A stretch of DNA of 64,000 bases from JADJTT01 sp049306275 (GCA_049306275.1 JBAQQB010000018.1:1-64000); one strand, 5' to 3'; shown: positions 47,440-57,861, counted from the first letter of the stretch. Translations and numbers: made by a program. The notes: generated by a model from the letters alone, not told the origin.

Positions 47440-47476
47440 AAAAGGGGCCTTCCGGAAAGCCAGAAGACCCCTTTTT
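47440..47476 (-). terminator. Terminator-like hairpin after the PorP/SprF gene
   Basis: AAAAGGGG at 47440-47447 pairs with CCCCTTTT at 47468-47475, with further pairing inside the loop. On the minus strand the hairpin ends in TTTT. It lies 17 bp after the stop of the PorP/SprF gene. Confidence 0.65.
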
Positions 47477-47492
47477 GGGAAGGAGTGGATTT

Positions 47493-48455
47493 TTAGAAAA
47501 AACGTGGGTTGACGATATCTTCTCCTTCGGATTTTCCAAAACAGGCGCGGAGCACAACTTCCATACTTCCCGTATTGAAGTCGCGCAGTTCTGACAAGGT
47601 GATATCGTAGGAAAAGCCCAGCAGGAGCATTTTGGAGAGCTGCCCGGCCAGGAGGATGGAGGCTGATTCGCCGTATCCGGTAGAGGACCCTCCGAGGCGG
47701 TAGGAGAGGCCTGTTGTATACCTTTCTGAAAAGATGGCGCTGAGGTTGACATCTGCGTCGATGGGCGTATTCGGCACAAACTTGACCAGCATCTGGGGTT
47801 GGAGGCGCACTTTTTCACTCAGGTCGATGGAGACGCCGCCCATCAGGTAGATATGCTGCACTTCGCGGCTCACCTGCTGTTCCGTTTCTGCGAAGTCGAT
47901 GTTACTGGGCAGCAGGCGGGGAGCGGAGAGGCCGGCGTAGAATTTTTCTCCCTGGTAGTACAGGCCGGTCCCAAAGTTGAACAAAAACCTGCGCTGGCTC
48001 AGGTCGGGTACGGCCGGGTCGATGTCGAGCGATTGGGTGCCTTTCAGCCGCGGATCCTGATAGTTGATCGACAGGGAGCGGATGGAGCCCTGGATGCCGA
48101 TTCCGAGATAACCCCTTCCCAGGCGGAAGCGGTAGGAGTAGACCCCGTCGAGGGTGATCAGCTCCGTGATGCCAATACTTTGGCGCACGAGGTTGGCGCC
48201 CACCCCGATGCGCTGGTTGAGCAGGGGCATGTTGAAGGAGAGTATTTGCATCTGTGGCGCGCCTTCGATGCCGAGCCACTGGTTGCGGTAGATGGCCGAT
48301 ACGCAGGGCGCTTCGCGGGTACCTGCGAAGCCTGGGTTGTAACCCAGTTTGTAGTACATGAACTGGGTGTTGTGGGCCTCCTGCTGGCCAGAGGCCAGGT
48401 GGGGCGCCAGCAGAAAGAAGGCTAGTATGATGACCGGTGTCCAGAATGATTTCAT
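47493..48455 (-). CDS. PorP/SprF-family type IX secretion system membrane protein
   Basis: The 320-residue protein has a signal peptide (ending LASGQ) and the PorP/SprF start QEAHNTQFMYYKLGYNPGFAGTREAPCVSAIYRNQWLGIEGAPQ. It continues as amphipathic beta strands (GVGANLVRQSIGITELITLDGVYSYRFRLGRGYLGIGIQG, LSYRLGG, LLLGFSYDITLSELRDFNTGSMEV). SprF-type proteins hold specific large type B cargoes at the outer membrane for export or surface tethering. Two such cargoes flank this gene. It starts 30 bp after the upstream giant gene. Confidence 0.92.
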   Translation of the reverse strand: MKSFWTPVIILAFFLLAPHLASGQQEAHNTQFMYYKLGYNPGFAGTREAPCVSAIYRNQWLGIEGAPQMQILSFNMPLLNQRIGVGANLVRQSIGITELITLDGVYSYRFRLGRGYLGIGIQGSIRSLSINYQDPRLKGTQSLDIDPAVPDLSQRRFLFNFGTGLYYQGEKFYAGLSAPRLLPSNIDFAETEQQVSREVQHIYLMGGVSIDLSEKVRLQPQMLVKFVPNTPIDADVNLSAIFSERYTTGLSYRLGGSSTGYGESASILLAGQLSKMLLLGFSYDITLSELRDFNTGSMEVVLRACFGKSEGEDIVNPRFF

Positions 48456-48485
48456 GGTTTGGATGTTTCGATTTTGGGAAAAGGG

Positions 48486-51400
48486 TTACCGCTGAATGAT
48501 GAGGAATCCGTTCTGTCTTTCAGAACCATCTCCAAAGTCTACGATGTAGAAATACGTTCCCGCGGGAAGATCTCCGCCTGCGAAGGTACCCTGCCAGTTA
48601 TTCCGGTAGGGATTTCCGCGGAACACTTCGTCGCCCCATTGGTTGAAGATCACCACCAGGTTGGCCGGGAAGGCCAGCGGATCCGACAAGCAGGGTATGA
48701 CGAAGTAGTCGTTGATGCCATCGCTGTTGGGCGTGATGATGGTGGGGATTTCGCAGGGCGCATCCGCGCCAATCGTGAAGCTGACCTTGCCAACAGAGCA
48801 GGCGCATCCATCGGAGCATATCTCGTAGGTGAAGAAGTCCTCGCCCACGTATCGGATATCTGCCCGGTAGAGGAAGGAGCCGTCGGGCGCCATTTCCACC
48901 ACGCCGTGCGCGGGTTGTGTCAGCACATTGACGAAATAGCCGGCGGGCTTGAAGTCGTTGTCGGCGACATTGGCCTGTACGATGCCTGCGAATTCAACGG
49001 TGAAGCTTTCATCCTGCGCTACCGGTTCAAAGGTAAAGGTAACGATCACCGTATCTGAGCCCGCCGCTCCGCAAAGCCCGTTGTTGAGCGTCCAGATGAA
49101 CATATTCTCACCTGCGGAGAGGTTGCATGCTTCTGCCGAGGGGGTGAAAATATTGGAGAAGGTGATATTGGGATCGGGCGATGACCAGGTACCGTAGCCA
49201 GCATCGGGCGCGTCGGCGCTCAGTTCCGTGCAGCCGCTTGAGCAGTCCTGGAAATCAAAACCGGCAACCGCCTGCCCGTCGATCACGGTGATAATGACGG
49301 TATCCCTTTCCAGGCCGCAGCCCATATCTGGCAAGGTCCAGAAGAAGCGGTATTCATTGCCGGGTACGAGCCCGGTAACCAGGGTTTGGGGGTTGGTGGG
49401 GCTCACGATCAGCACGTCGAGCTGGGTTTGCCCTGGGGGTTGTGTCCAGAAACCCTCTCCAAGCGAGGGCGGCGTAGCGTTGAGCAGGATGGAGTTGATC
49501 GCGCAGGTGTCGATGTCCAAGCCGGCGAAGGCCTGCTCAACCACGTCGACAAAGACTTCCATTTCGTCGGATGAATAGTTGACGCAGGCGCCGTTGCTCA
49601 ACGACCAGGTAAAGGTGTAGAAAGCGCCGGCTGTCAGGCCGGTGACCGTGGTGCTGGGCATGTCGGGGTTGCCGATCTGCACGCCGGCGGGGTTGCCTCC
49701 GGTCACCGTCCACTGACCTGTTCCCAACGAAGGCGGGGTGGCAGAGAGCGTGAGCACCTGCCCTTCACAAACGTTCTGGTCTGGCCCCGCATTGGCCCCG
49801 TTGGGTGGTATTTCGGAAAACACCACCGAAATGGGGTTGGAGGGCGCCGACTGGCAAATGTCGAATTGGGCGATTACGTAGAAGTTGTTCGTTCCCGCAG
49901 GGAAGTTGCTCAAATCGCTCAGCGAAAGCACCAGCGAGGTAGTTGGTCCGCCGATCAGTCCTAGCCCCTCGTGGTACCAAAGGTAGGTAGCGCCGGGCGT
50001 CGCCGAAGCCGGAACGATGGAGAGCACGAGCTGGGCATCCGGGTCGTCGAGACATACCGGACTGGCCTGGGCCAGAACGGGCTTGCCTGGCCGGTCGAGC
50101 ACCACGACATTGGTGGTGGCGGGAGCAGAGGGGCAGCCATTTACCGTGACGACTACCGAATAAGAGCCCGCGTTGTCGAGTTCCGCATCCGGGATGACAG
50201 GGTTGCAGAGCGCCGAGCTGAAACTTGGCGGTTTGAACCAGGCGTATTGCACATTTCCTGAAAAGCAGGTGGTGAACAGTTCAATCGGATCCCCTTCGCA
50301 GACAGGTCCGTTATTTGAGGCCGTGATCTGGGGCGTCGGGTTGATCGTGAGTACAGATATGGGCGAGGGGTCCGTCTCGCAACCATCCACTTCCACAATG
50401 ACGAAATAGTTGCCGTTGTCGGTAAGCGGATTGACATTCGTGAGCAGCAGGGATGGACCCGTGCTGGTCAGTACGCCGCCGCCCGGCAGATGCCACTTGT
50501 AAATCTCGTTGACGCCGTTAAACTGGTCAATGGTGTTGAGCACCACCGTTTCTCCTTCGCAGAACGGCGGATTCCCGGCGAAGGTCGGCGGAGTGGGCGT
50601 CGGCAATATCGTACCCATATCCACCACCGTGGTAGCCGGGCTGGATTTGCAGCCGTTTCCATCGGTCACCACCAGGGTGTAAGGCCCGTTATTGGCTTCA
50701 GTCGCATTGGCGATCACTGCGGGGAATGCTGTTGAACTGTAGTTGCCGCTGGGGCCTCCGGTCCAGCTGAACATATACGTCCCATTGTTGGGCGGAGATA
50801 TGGTGGCGGTGAGCGTTACGGGCGTCGGTCCTTCCGGGCAGACGATCGCGTTGTTGCTGATACTGGTAATGATGGGCGCCGCATTGACCACTACATTGGC
50901 GCTGGCCGAATTGTCGCAGCCCACTGCCGAGGTTACGGTAAGCGAATAATTGCCGGGCAGGGGCGGAAGGCTGAGACTGGGTCCTGTATAGGTGGCCCCG
51001 CCGGGACCAGTCCATGCATAACTAGCCCCCGTGATCAGGGTGGAGTTAAGCGTCAGTGTTTCATTGTTGCACACCGGGCTATTGGTGGTGATGTTCACGT
51101 TCGGAAGCGGCGCCACATGCAGGAAGATCGGAGCGGAGGGGTAAGAGGGGCAGAAGCCGTCATTCACCACCAGCGTCCAGTTGCCCTGGTGCGCCTGGAT
51201 GGTCACGTTTTCGATCACCAGTTCCGGCGTGGTCGAGACAAAGGTATCAAAGAGCGGCGAGGTCCATTGGTACGATGTAACGCCGGTGACGTTGGTCAGC
51301 AGCGTGATGGTATCGCCCTGGCAGGCGGGATTGATCGCCGAAGTGGGATTGGAAATCACCGGGGTTTCCGGCCTGTCAAGCACATTGACCACCGTAAATG

Positions 51401-54400
51401 CTGGCGCGGAGGCGCAGCCGTTGCGGAAGACCGTAAGCGTGTACAAGCCGTCGTTAAAGGAACTTACATTGGTGATGGGCGGCGGGATTTGCAGGGTGGA
51501 CGTGAATCCAGGGCCTTCCCAAAGGTAGGTGATGCCTGGCCCGGTCACCGGAGTGCCGAGTTGGAAGGAGTTCCCTTCGCAGATATTGATCACCGCATCG
51601 TTAGTAAGCGCTACCGGTGGGGCGGTGATTTGCACACATTGGGACACGGAGGGGAAGGATTCGCAGCCATTGCGGATGACGACCACGTAATAGCAGAAAC
51701 TACCTTCCAACTGCGGGCCGGGAATGGTATAGGAAGGCACGACGGTGGTGGCGATCAGTTGCCCGTTGGGGGCATTGCCGCTGTACCACCGGTACTCCAC
51801 GGGGCCGGCCGAAGTGACGGGGTCGGTTTGAAGAATGACAGGCTGGTCGGTGCAAATATTGTTTGAGGCAAACGATATGACAGGCACAATGGGCAAGTCT
51901 TCGATAGACACCTGCAATTGCGCTTCCGCTTTACATCCTGTGAGGCCTTCTATGACCAGGGTATACGTTCCTGCATTGACCTGTGTAGCATTGGGTATGA
52001 AGGGGTTTTTCTGGTTGGACGTAAAGTTGTTGGGGCCGGTCCATGCGTAAGTGAACACATTGCTACCGGGCGATGTGGGCGGATTGGCGTACAGGAACAA
52101 GGTATCTCCTCCGCAACTCCCGGTGGTGAAAGTGGGCAGCGGCGCCTCTCCCTCCACGCGGATGAGCGAGGGACAGGTGGCGGTATTTCCCGATGAGTCA
52201 ATGACAGTCAGGAATACGGTAAGCGTGTCTCCGATGACGTCGCAGGTGACAAGGTTGGGAAATACCGTCATGGATGCGATCTCGCAGTTGTCGCTGCTGC
52301 CCAGGTCGATTTCCTGTGCCTGAATGGTATCAATTACCACACCCGAGGGGTTGATGTAGATGATGGTAGTGTCGCAAATAGCTACCGGCGGCTCCAGATC
52401 GTCGACCACTACGTCGAAAGTACAGGATCCGGTATTGCCATAAGTGTCCGTCACCTGATAGGTAATCGAGGTTGTTCCCTTGTTGAGGTCGATCGATGGT
52501 GTGTTGGTAATATCCGTCAGCACAGTGGGCAGGATGGTGGTGGCGCCGGAGGCGGAGAAGGTCGGTTGCAAGGTGGTATAGGACAATAGGGCCTTCATGT
52601 AGCTCACACCATCTGTATCGCCATCCTGGTTCACCATCGAAGGGTCGCATGGGTTGACGCCATCGCCGGGCCCGCCCGGAGGAATGGGAATGTTGACGTG
52701 TGATTGGGCGAGGAAGCTGACGGAACCGGTCGCAGCCCAGGTGTTGAATTGGGCCGAAGTGAAAGTGAAGGTCACAAAACCCGGAGTCGCGCAATCGCCC
52801 GCCTGGACGTTCGGTTGACCTGCTTCCGTGGTTCCCAGGTTGGCGCCGTCGGGGTCAAAAATGGTGAAATATTCACCGGCGGCATCGACGTCGGCCATGA
52901 TTTCCAGGGTGAGTACGACATCGCCCAGGGCTATGGGAGAGAGTCCGGTAAAGGTGAGGGTCTTGTCGTTGGCCAGCCAGTCGATGAGGTCGGGGCTGTA
53001 GCTGAAGGTCAGCAGGGCTTCCTGCAAATCGGCGGGCACGGTATCGGTGATGGTCGTTCCCACGCTGCAGTTGTCGGTCAGGCTGGCGATGATCGGCAGA
53101 TCGATCTCAGCCTGGCAAAGGTCCGGATCGGTTGTCGTGGAAAAGCCCGGCGGGCAGGCAATCGAGGGGGCTTCCAAATCCTGGACGTTGACCTGGAATG
53201 CGCAACCGCTTTCGTTGCCTGCGCAGTCTGTTACGTAATAGGTGACCAGGTTGGCGCCCAGGTCGAACTGGCTGCTCACAGGCAGGTCGAAAAACCCTGC
53301 CTGCCGCGGCCCGTTATTGAGGCTATATTCAAATCGGATATTGAGCGGGGTATCTGCCTGGTAGAAGAGATGGGCATCGGCAGTGCCGCCCGGGCAGATG
53401 TTGTTGACGCTGAAGCGGCCCGGCAACCCGTTGGGAGGGGTGTTGGCTTTCAGGGTGAATCCTACGTTCCCGTCCTGCGCCCACATATTGAATTGCTGGC
53501 TGGGGATGGACAGGGTGGTTATGCTGGTATCGCACTGCGCCGGCGAGGGACTGGTTTGCCCGAGTAGCATTCCGTCTTCCGCATAAATAAGCAGGTATTC
53601 AAAGGCCCCGTCGGCATCAGCGAAGTTGAGGTCGAACCTGATATCCACATTGCCCAGGGCCTGAGCAGGGGCCGGCGGCACAGCGAAGGAGAAGGCCAAA
53701 TCGTCGATCAGCACATCGAGTTCCTGGCCGGGCGGGGCCTGGGAGGTGATAGGCAGGGTCTGGCTGAAGGATAAGGGTGAGGGTTCCAGACCGCACAATT
53801 CGCTGGCGATGGGAGGAAGCAGGTCGAGGGTTGCGTAGCAAAATCCGGTATCGGCAGCTACAATGGTATCGCTTGGGCAGAACACGATGAGCGGCGCTTC
53901 TTCATCGGCGACGGTGAAGGTGGCGGTAGAGCGGCTTTCATTTCCACAGGCATCGATGGATACAAAGTCGACGGTCTGGGAGCGGTATATGCCGGGTATC
54001 GTATCCATGCAATTGGCCGGTGGAAGAGAGGGGTTCTGGGTGGTACCGGCATTGTAGGCGATGAAGATCAGGCCGCCTCCCGGGCAGTCATCTTCAGCCG
54101 ACAGGCCTGCCAGAGCCCCGATCCAACTGCTGAAGGCGGCCTCGGCATCCTGATCGGTGGTGCAGGTGATGGTCATATCCATGGCGGGCGTGGTAAACAC
54201 CGGCGGCAGGGTATCGCGCACGATGATAATCTGGACGGCGGTATCTAGGTTACCGCAGGCGTCCGTTACAGACCAGACGCGTCTGATGGTGTAGGAGTTG
54301 GGACAAATGACATCCAGTATCTCTTGCTGGTAGTCTGCGACAGGCGCGCTGTCGCATTCGTCGGAGATATCGGTGGGTTCACCCGTCAGGCTGAGGTCTC

Positions 54401-55832
54401 CTGCCTCATTGCAGGAAACATAAACAGTGTCTGCCGGCGGGATAAAGGAGGGCGGCAGGGTATCGATAACCGAAATGTACTGGGTGTCGACAGCTATGTT
54501 TTCGCATTCATCCCCGACCGACCAAACCCGGCGGATCAGTTGTTCCTGGGGGCAGGAGAGGGTATCGATGAGGTCGGTAAAGGAAAATGTCACCTGGGGC
54601 GAGCAGTTGTCCATCAAGTCGGTGGGCTCGCCGGTGCTGGCGGGCAGGGAAGCGGCGCCGCAGACCACGGATGTGTCTGGTGGCGTGATAAAGGTGGGTG
54701 GCGATTCGTCAACGACGGTGATCACTTGGGTCCTCGTAGTTGTATTCCCGCAGGAATCCATTGTCATCCATGTCCGGGTAATGGTGTAGGAATAGTCGGT
54801 ACACCCTTCTCCTGTGGTTTTGGTGGAAGTTTCGGTAAATGCCGGGGCTGGCCCGATGCTGGCGCAGTTGTCGGAAGCGACGACCATGGCTGGGAGCGGT
54901 ATGGCATCGCTGCAGGAGAGGGTAGTATCCGCGGGCACGCCTGTCAGGATGGGCGCCAGGGTGTCGAGGGCGGTAAAGGTGGCCGAGACGGTGTCGAATA
55001 AGCCACAGCCGTCGACCGCGGTAAACACGATGGTCAGCGACAGCTCGCAGGTATCGGGGAAGGAGGGAGGGCCGATATAGGAGAAGTTCAGGATGTCGCA
55101 GTTTTCTGTCGTATTGCCCACCACATCGCCGAGCTGGTCGGTGAGCCAGTCGTCAAAATCAGTCGCCCCGCAGAAAGAGACCATATCCTCCGGGTCGATC
55201 TGAATGACGGGAGGCGAATTGTCGGGCAGGATGGTGATGATCTGGGTTTGGACCGTGCCGTTTCCGAAATCGTCGGATGCTATCCAGGTGCGCGTTACAA
55301 CGAACGGAGTGGTTCCGCAAAGGGCGCTTGGAATAATGGGAGGGGAATCTGACGACGGCACGCTAAACTGGCCTTTGCAGTTGTCTTTTGCCTGGCGCGA
55401 GAGGGGCGCCGGAAAATCGGAAGGGCAGGAGATGGTGATGTCGTTCGGTTTGAGGTCTGTGAACGAGGGCGGTGTTTCATCGATGTAGTATACGTTGAAA
55501 TAGAACGTATCCACATTGCCCTGGTTGTCGCCTACGATATAGGCTACCTCGACGACCTGTTGCCCGGTCACGATATCTCCGACGTTGAGGCCGGTGAGGG
55601 CCGGGTCGAGCCCTGTTGGCGGGGTGACGATGGTATTGCCGGCGATCAGCGAACCAACGGTGGGTTCATTGGGAGCAAACACAGCCTGGCAATTGGCATC
55701 CAGGGAGAAAATGCTGTCCGGGTCCGGGGTGAAAAAAAAGATGGGATTTTGCGCCCCAGCCTGGTGAATGGAAGTCCATGTCAAAAGGACAAAGAGCGCG
55801 GCGGAGAGCCTCCAGTGTAATCGGTTTTGCAT
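48486..55832 (-). CDS. Giant secreted HYR/Ig-repeat protein with T9SS type B sorting domain (2,448 residues)
   Basis: The ATG at 55832 opens a signal peptide (MQNRLHWRLSAALFVLLTWTSIHQAGAQ). The N-terminal half has tandem HYR-like modules (repeats of DTLPPxFxxPxDTxVxCxxAxxLxxTGEPTD, and DLEAPSIACPPGF). A middle part has Ig/PKD-like modules of about 85 residues (for example PVCNNETLTLNSTLITGASYAWTGPGG), then a long Ig-like series. The end (CEIPTIITPNSDGINDYF ... IFNQWGDEVFRGNPYRNNW) is the gliding motility-associated C-terminal domain. Likely a cell-surface adhesin or filament. It is first in the cluster, before PorP/SprF, OmpA and the second giant protein. Confidence 0.9.
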   Translation of the reverse strand: MQNRLHWRLSAALFVLLTWTSIHQAGAQNPIFFFTPDPDSIFSLDANCQAVFAPNEPTVGSLIAGNTIVTPPTGLDPALTGLNVGDIVTGQQVVEVAYIVGDNQGNVDTFYFNVYYIDETPPSFTDLKPNDITISCPSDFPAPLSRQAKDNCKGQFSVPSSDSPPIIPSALCGTTPFVVTRTWIASDDFGNGTVQTQIITILPDNSPPVIQIDPEDMVSFCGATDFDDWLTDQLGDVVGNTTENCDILNFSYIGPPSFPDTCELSLTIVFTAVDGCGLFDTVSATFTALDTLAPILTGVPADTTLSCSDAIPLPAMVVASDNCASIGPAPAFTETSTKTTGEGCTDYSYTITRTWMTMDSCGNTTTRTQVITVVDESPPTFITPPDTSVVCGAASLPASTGEPTDLMDNCSPQVTFSFTDLIDTLSCPQEQLIRRVWSVGDECENIAVDTQYISVIDTLPPSFIPPADTVYVSCNEAGDLSLTGEPTDISDECDSAPVADYQQEILDVICPNSYTIRRVWSVTDACGNLDTAVQIIIVRDTLPPVFTTPAMDMTITCTTDQDAEAAFSSWIGALAGLSAEDDCPGGGLIFIAYNAGTTQNPSLPPANCMDTIPGIYRSQTVDFVSIDACGNESRSTATFTVADEEAPLIVFCPSDTIVAADTGFCYATLDLLPPIASELCGLEPSPLSFSQTLPITSQAPPGQELDVLIDDLAFSFAVPPAPAQALGNVDIRFDLNFADADGAFEYLLIYAEDGMLLGQTSPSPAQCDTSITTLSIPSQQFNMWAQDGNVGFTLKANTPPNGLPGRFSVNNICPGGTADAHLFYQADTPLNIRFEYSLNNGPRQAGFFDLPVSSQFDLGANLVTYYVTDCAGNESGCAFQVNVQDLEAPSIACPPGFSTTTDPDLCQAEIDLPIIASLTDNCSVGTTITDTVPADLQEALLTFSYSPDLIDWLANDKTLTFTGLSPIALGDVVLTLEIMADVDAAGEYFTIFDPDGANLGTTEAGQPNVQAGDCATPGFVTFTFTSAQFNTWAATGSVSFLAQSHVNIPIPPGGPGDGVNPCDPSMVNQDGDTDGVSYMKALLSYTTLQPTFSASGATTILPTVLTDITNTPSIDLNKGTTSITYQVTDTYGNTGSCTFDVVVDDLEPPVAICDTTIIYINPSGVVIDTIQAQEIDLGSSDNCEIASMTVFPNLVTCDVIGDTLTVFLTVIDSSGNTATCPSLIRVEGEAPLPTFTTGSCGGDTLFLYANPPTSPGSNVFTYAWTGPNNFTSNQKNPFIPNATQVNAGTYTLVIEGLTGCKAEAQLQVSIEDLPIVPVISFASNNICTDQPVILQTDPVTSAGPVEYRWYSGNAPNGQLIATTVVPSYTIPGPQLEGSFCYYVVVIRNGCESFPSVSQCVQITAPPVALTNDAVINICEGNSFQLGTPVTGPGITYLWEGPGFTSTLQIPPPITNVSSFNDGLYTLTVFRNGCASAPAFTVVNVLDRPETPVISNPTSAINPACQGDTITLLTNVTGVTSYQWTSPLFDTFVSTTPELVIENVTIQAHQGNWTLVVNDGFCPSYPSAPIFLHVAPLPNVNITTNSPVCNNETLTLNSTLITGASYAWTGPGGATYTGPSLSLPPLPGNYSLTVTSAVGCDNSASANVVVNAAPIITSISNNAIVCPEGPTPVTLTATISPPNNGTYMFSWTGGPSGNYSSTAFPAVIANATEANNGPYTLVVTDGNGCKSSPATTVVDMGTILPTPTPPTFAGNPPFCEGETVVLNTIDQFNGVNEIYKWHLPGGGVLTSTGPSLLLTNVNPLTDNGNYFVIVEVDGCETDPSPISVLTINPTPQITASNNGPVCEGDPIELFTTCFSGNVQYAWFKPPSFSSALCNPVIPDAELDNAGSYSVVVTVNGCPSAPATTNVVVLDRPGKPVLAQASPVCLDDPDAQLVLSIVPASATPGATYLWYHEGLGLIGGPTTSLVLSLSDLSNFPAGTNNFYVIAQFDICQSAPSNPISVVFSEIPPNGANAGPDQNVCEGQVLTLSATPPSLGTGQWTVTGGNPAGVQIGNPDMPSTTVTGLTAGAFYTFTWSLSNGACVNYSSDEMEVFVDVVEQAFAGLDIDTCAINSILLNATPPSLGEGFWTQPPGQTQLDVLIVSPTNPQTLVTGLVPGNEYRFFWTLPDMGCGLERDTVIITVIDGQAVAGFDFQDCSSGCTELSADAPDAGYGTWSSPDPNITFSNIFTPSAEACNLSAGENMFIWTLNNGLCGAAGSDTVIVTFTFEPVAQDESFTVEFAGIVQANVADNDFKPAGYFVNVLTQPAHGVVEMAPDGSFLYRADIRYVGEDFFTYEICSDGCACSVGKVSFTIGADAPCEIPTIITPNSDGINDYFVIPCLSDPLAFPANLVVIFNQWGDEVFRGNPYRNNWQGTFAGGDLPAGTYFYIVDFGDGSERQNGFLIIQR

Positions 55833-56000
55833 GTCCAATAGGTTTATCGTTGGATATATGGGATCAGGGAAGTGATTCGGAGTAAAAGCACGGAAGGGCC
55901 GGACCGCGGATGCGGGCCGGGTTAATGAGCGTGAAGGGGGTTGCCGTGAATTTCATAAGTGCGTTTTCTCTACAAGAACAACCCCGGAGCAATGCATGAG

Positions 56001-56031
56001 CAAAAATAAATTAAAATTTGGCTAATAGAAA
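56001..56031 (-). promoter_or_regulatory. Candidate promoter of the giant-protein cluster
   Basis: On the minus strand TTTC (56028-56031), exactly 19 bp, then TATTTTTG (56001-56008) match the Bacteroidota consensus with one change. The leader would be about 160 nt before the ATG at 55832. Confidence 0.6.
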
Positions 56032-56037
56032 GGAGAA

Positions 56038-56238
56038 TTATTCTTTCTCTTCCTCGCCGGGTTCCGCGTGCTGTTTTTCTGCCAGTTTCTTGTCGTCGAC
56101 GTTTTTATCGAGAAATTCGTTGAGTTTCTCCACCTCCAGGTTGGAGACGATCTCCCCGAATTCGTTGATCCGGATATCGAAGCCTTTGAGGGCTTCATTT
56201 ACAGCCGGTTTGCCTTTTTTGGGTTTCTTTTTGGGCAT
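56038..56238 (-). CDS. Small conserved Bacteroidota protein of unknown function
   Basis: The 66-residue protein begins with a lysine-rich stretch (MPKKKPKKGKP) and continues ALKGFDIRINEFGEIVSNLEVEKLNEFLDKNVDDKKL, ending in a glutamate-rich tail. Short proteins with this core recur in Bacteroidota genomes (from memory) without a known role. It starts 3 bp after the gltX stop, so the two are cotranscribed. No membrane segment or metal motif is visible. Confidence 0.7.
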   Translation of the reverse strand: MPKKKPKKGKPAVNEALKGFDIRINEFGEIVSNLEVEKLNEFLDKNVDDKKLAEKQHAEPGEEEKE

Positions 56239-56241
56239 GTT

Positions 56242-57738
56242 TCAGGAAGCGTTGCTGGTAAAATGATGCAGCGCGCGCTCCAAACGCTGCACGGACTGTT
56301 CTTTTCCGATGAGTTCCATCATGTCGAATACGCCGGGACCTTTGAGGGCGCCGGTCAGGGCGATCCGGAGAACGGGCAGCATTTCGCCGGGTTTGACCTG
56401 GCGTTCTTTCATCCATTCCTTCATGGCTTCGTCGAGCCGTGCGGCATGGAAGGGTTCCTGATTGCGCAGGAAGGCGGCTGCTTCGGCCAGGGGCGCCGCC
56501 AGTTCGGGTTTCCATTTTTTTGAAACGGCGTCGTGGTCGAAGGCCACTTCTTTTTCGAGCAGGTAGTGGCCGGCCTCCCAGAATTCGGTCAGGAAGTGCA
56601 CGCGGTCTTTGAGCATGGCGCAAAAGGCGTGGAGGAATTCGGGCGAAGGCTTGAAGCCTTTTTCTTCAATAAATGGGCGCACCTCGCTGGCGAGCACTTC
56701 GTTGGGCGTAGCCTGGATATACTGGTGGTTGAACCATTTCGCCTTGTCGAAATCAAAGCGCGAGCCTCCCTTGCCGATCTTTTCGACGGAAAATGCGCCG
56801 GCCAGCTCTTCCATCGTGAAGATTTCCTGCTCGGTTCCCGGGTTCCAGCCCAGGAGGGCCAGGAAGTTGACCACGGCCCTGGGGTCGAAGCCGAACTCGC
56901 GGAAGCCCTTGAAGGAATCTTCCGGGGTTTCGCCGTTCCACGACAGCGGGAAGACGGGGATGCCCAGGCGGGTTCCGTCGCGCTTGCTGAGTTTGCCCTT
57001 GCCGTCGGGTTTGAGGATGAGCGGCAAATGCGCGAAGGCAGGCATGGTATCTTCCCAGCCGAATGCCTCGTAGAGGAGCACGTGGTGGCCCGTGCTGGGC
57101 AGCCATTCCTCGCCGCGGATGACGTGGGTGATCCGCATCAGGTGGTCGTCGACGATATTGGCCAGGTGGTAGGTGGGCATGCCGTCGGCCTTGAGCAAGA
57201 CCTTGTCGTCGAGCTCGTTGGTGTGGAAAACGACTTCTCCGCGGATGAGGTCTTGCACTACGACCTCCCGGTTTTCAGGCACCTTGAGACGCACGACGCA
57301 GGGACCTTCCTGTTCGCCCAGGGTCAGGCTGTTGCGCAATTGCATGCGGGTATGGGAGTCGTATTTGAAGTTGGGATCCTTTTGGCGGCAGGCCTCCAGT
57401 TCTTCAGGGGTGTCGTATGCGTAATAGGCCTTTCCGCGACGGACGAGTTCCTCGACGAATTGCGGGTAGATGTCCTTGCGGTCTGATTGCCGGTAGGGGC
57501 CGAATTCGCCGCCGAAGCCGGGGCCTTCGTCGGGCTTCAGGCCGCACCAGAGGAGCGATTCGAGGATGTATTCCTCGGCGCCGGGCACATAGCGGTTCTG
57601 GTCGGTATCTTCGATCCTGAGGATGAAGGTACCCTTGTGTTTTTTTGCCAGCAGGAAGTTGTACAGGGCGGTTCGCACACCTCCGATGTGGAGGGCGCCG
57701 GTCGGGCTTGGAGCAAAGCGAACGCGAATATTTTCCAT
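56242..57738 (-). CDS. gltX: Glutamate--tRNA ligase
   Basis: The 498-residue class I synthetase starts at MENIRVRFAPSPTGALHIGGVRTALYNF, which contains the HIGH-type motif (HIGG); an in-frame ATG 19 codons upstream lacks family support. The KMSKS-type loop is KLSKRDG. The anticodon-binding domain occupies the C-terminal 190 residues. The enzyme charges tRNA-Glu with glutamate. Length and order of motifs are normal. Confidence 0.95.
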   Translation of the reverse strand: MENIRVRFAPSPTGALHIGGVRTALYNFLLAKKHKGTFILRIEDTDQNRYVPGAEEYILESLLWCGLKPDEGPGFGGEFGPYRQSDRKDIYPQFVEELVRRGKAYYAYDTPEELEACRQKDPNFKYDSHTRMQLRNSLTLGEQEGPCVVRLKVPENREVVVQDLIRGEVVFHTNELDDKVLLKADGMPTYHLANIVDDHLMRITHVIRGEEWLPSTGHHVLLYEAFGWEDTMPAFAHLPLILKPDGKGKLSKRDGTRLGIPVFPLSWNGETPEDSFKGFREFGFDPRAVVNFLALLGWNPGTEQEIFTMEELAGAFSVEKIGKGGSRFDFDKAKWFNHQYIQATPNEVLASEVRPFIEEKGFKPSPEFLHAFCAMLKDRVHFLTEFWEAGHYLLEKEVAFDHDAVSKKWKPELAAPLAEAAAFLRNQEPFHAARLDEAMKEWMKERQVKPGEMLPVLRIALTGALKGPGVFDMMELIGKEQSVQRLERALHHFTSNAS

Positions 57739-57828
57739 AAAGCTGTGTTGATGAAGGTCTTGAAATCGCGGAAGGCAGCAAATTGCCTTCCACAAACGTT
57801 TTTACGAAACCCTGCCGAATGGGGGCTC

Positions 57829-57861
57829 CAAAATTAAGCAGGATTGTAAAAGAATTGCAAA
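57829..57861 (-). promoter_or_regulatory. Candidate promoter of gltX
   Basis: On the minus strand TTTG (57858-57861), 21 bp, then TAATTTTG (57829-57836), both exact to TTTG and TAnnTTTG. The leader would be about 85 nt. Confidence 0.6.
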
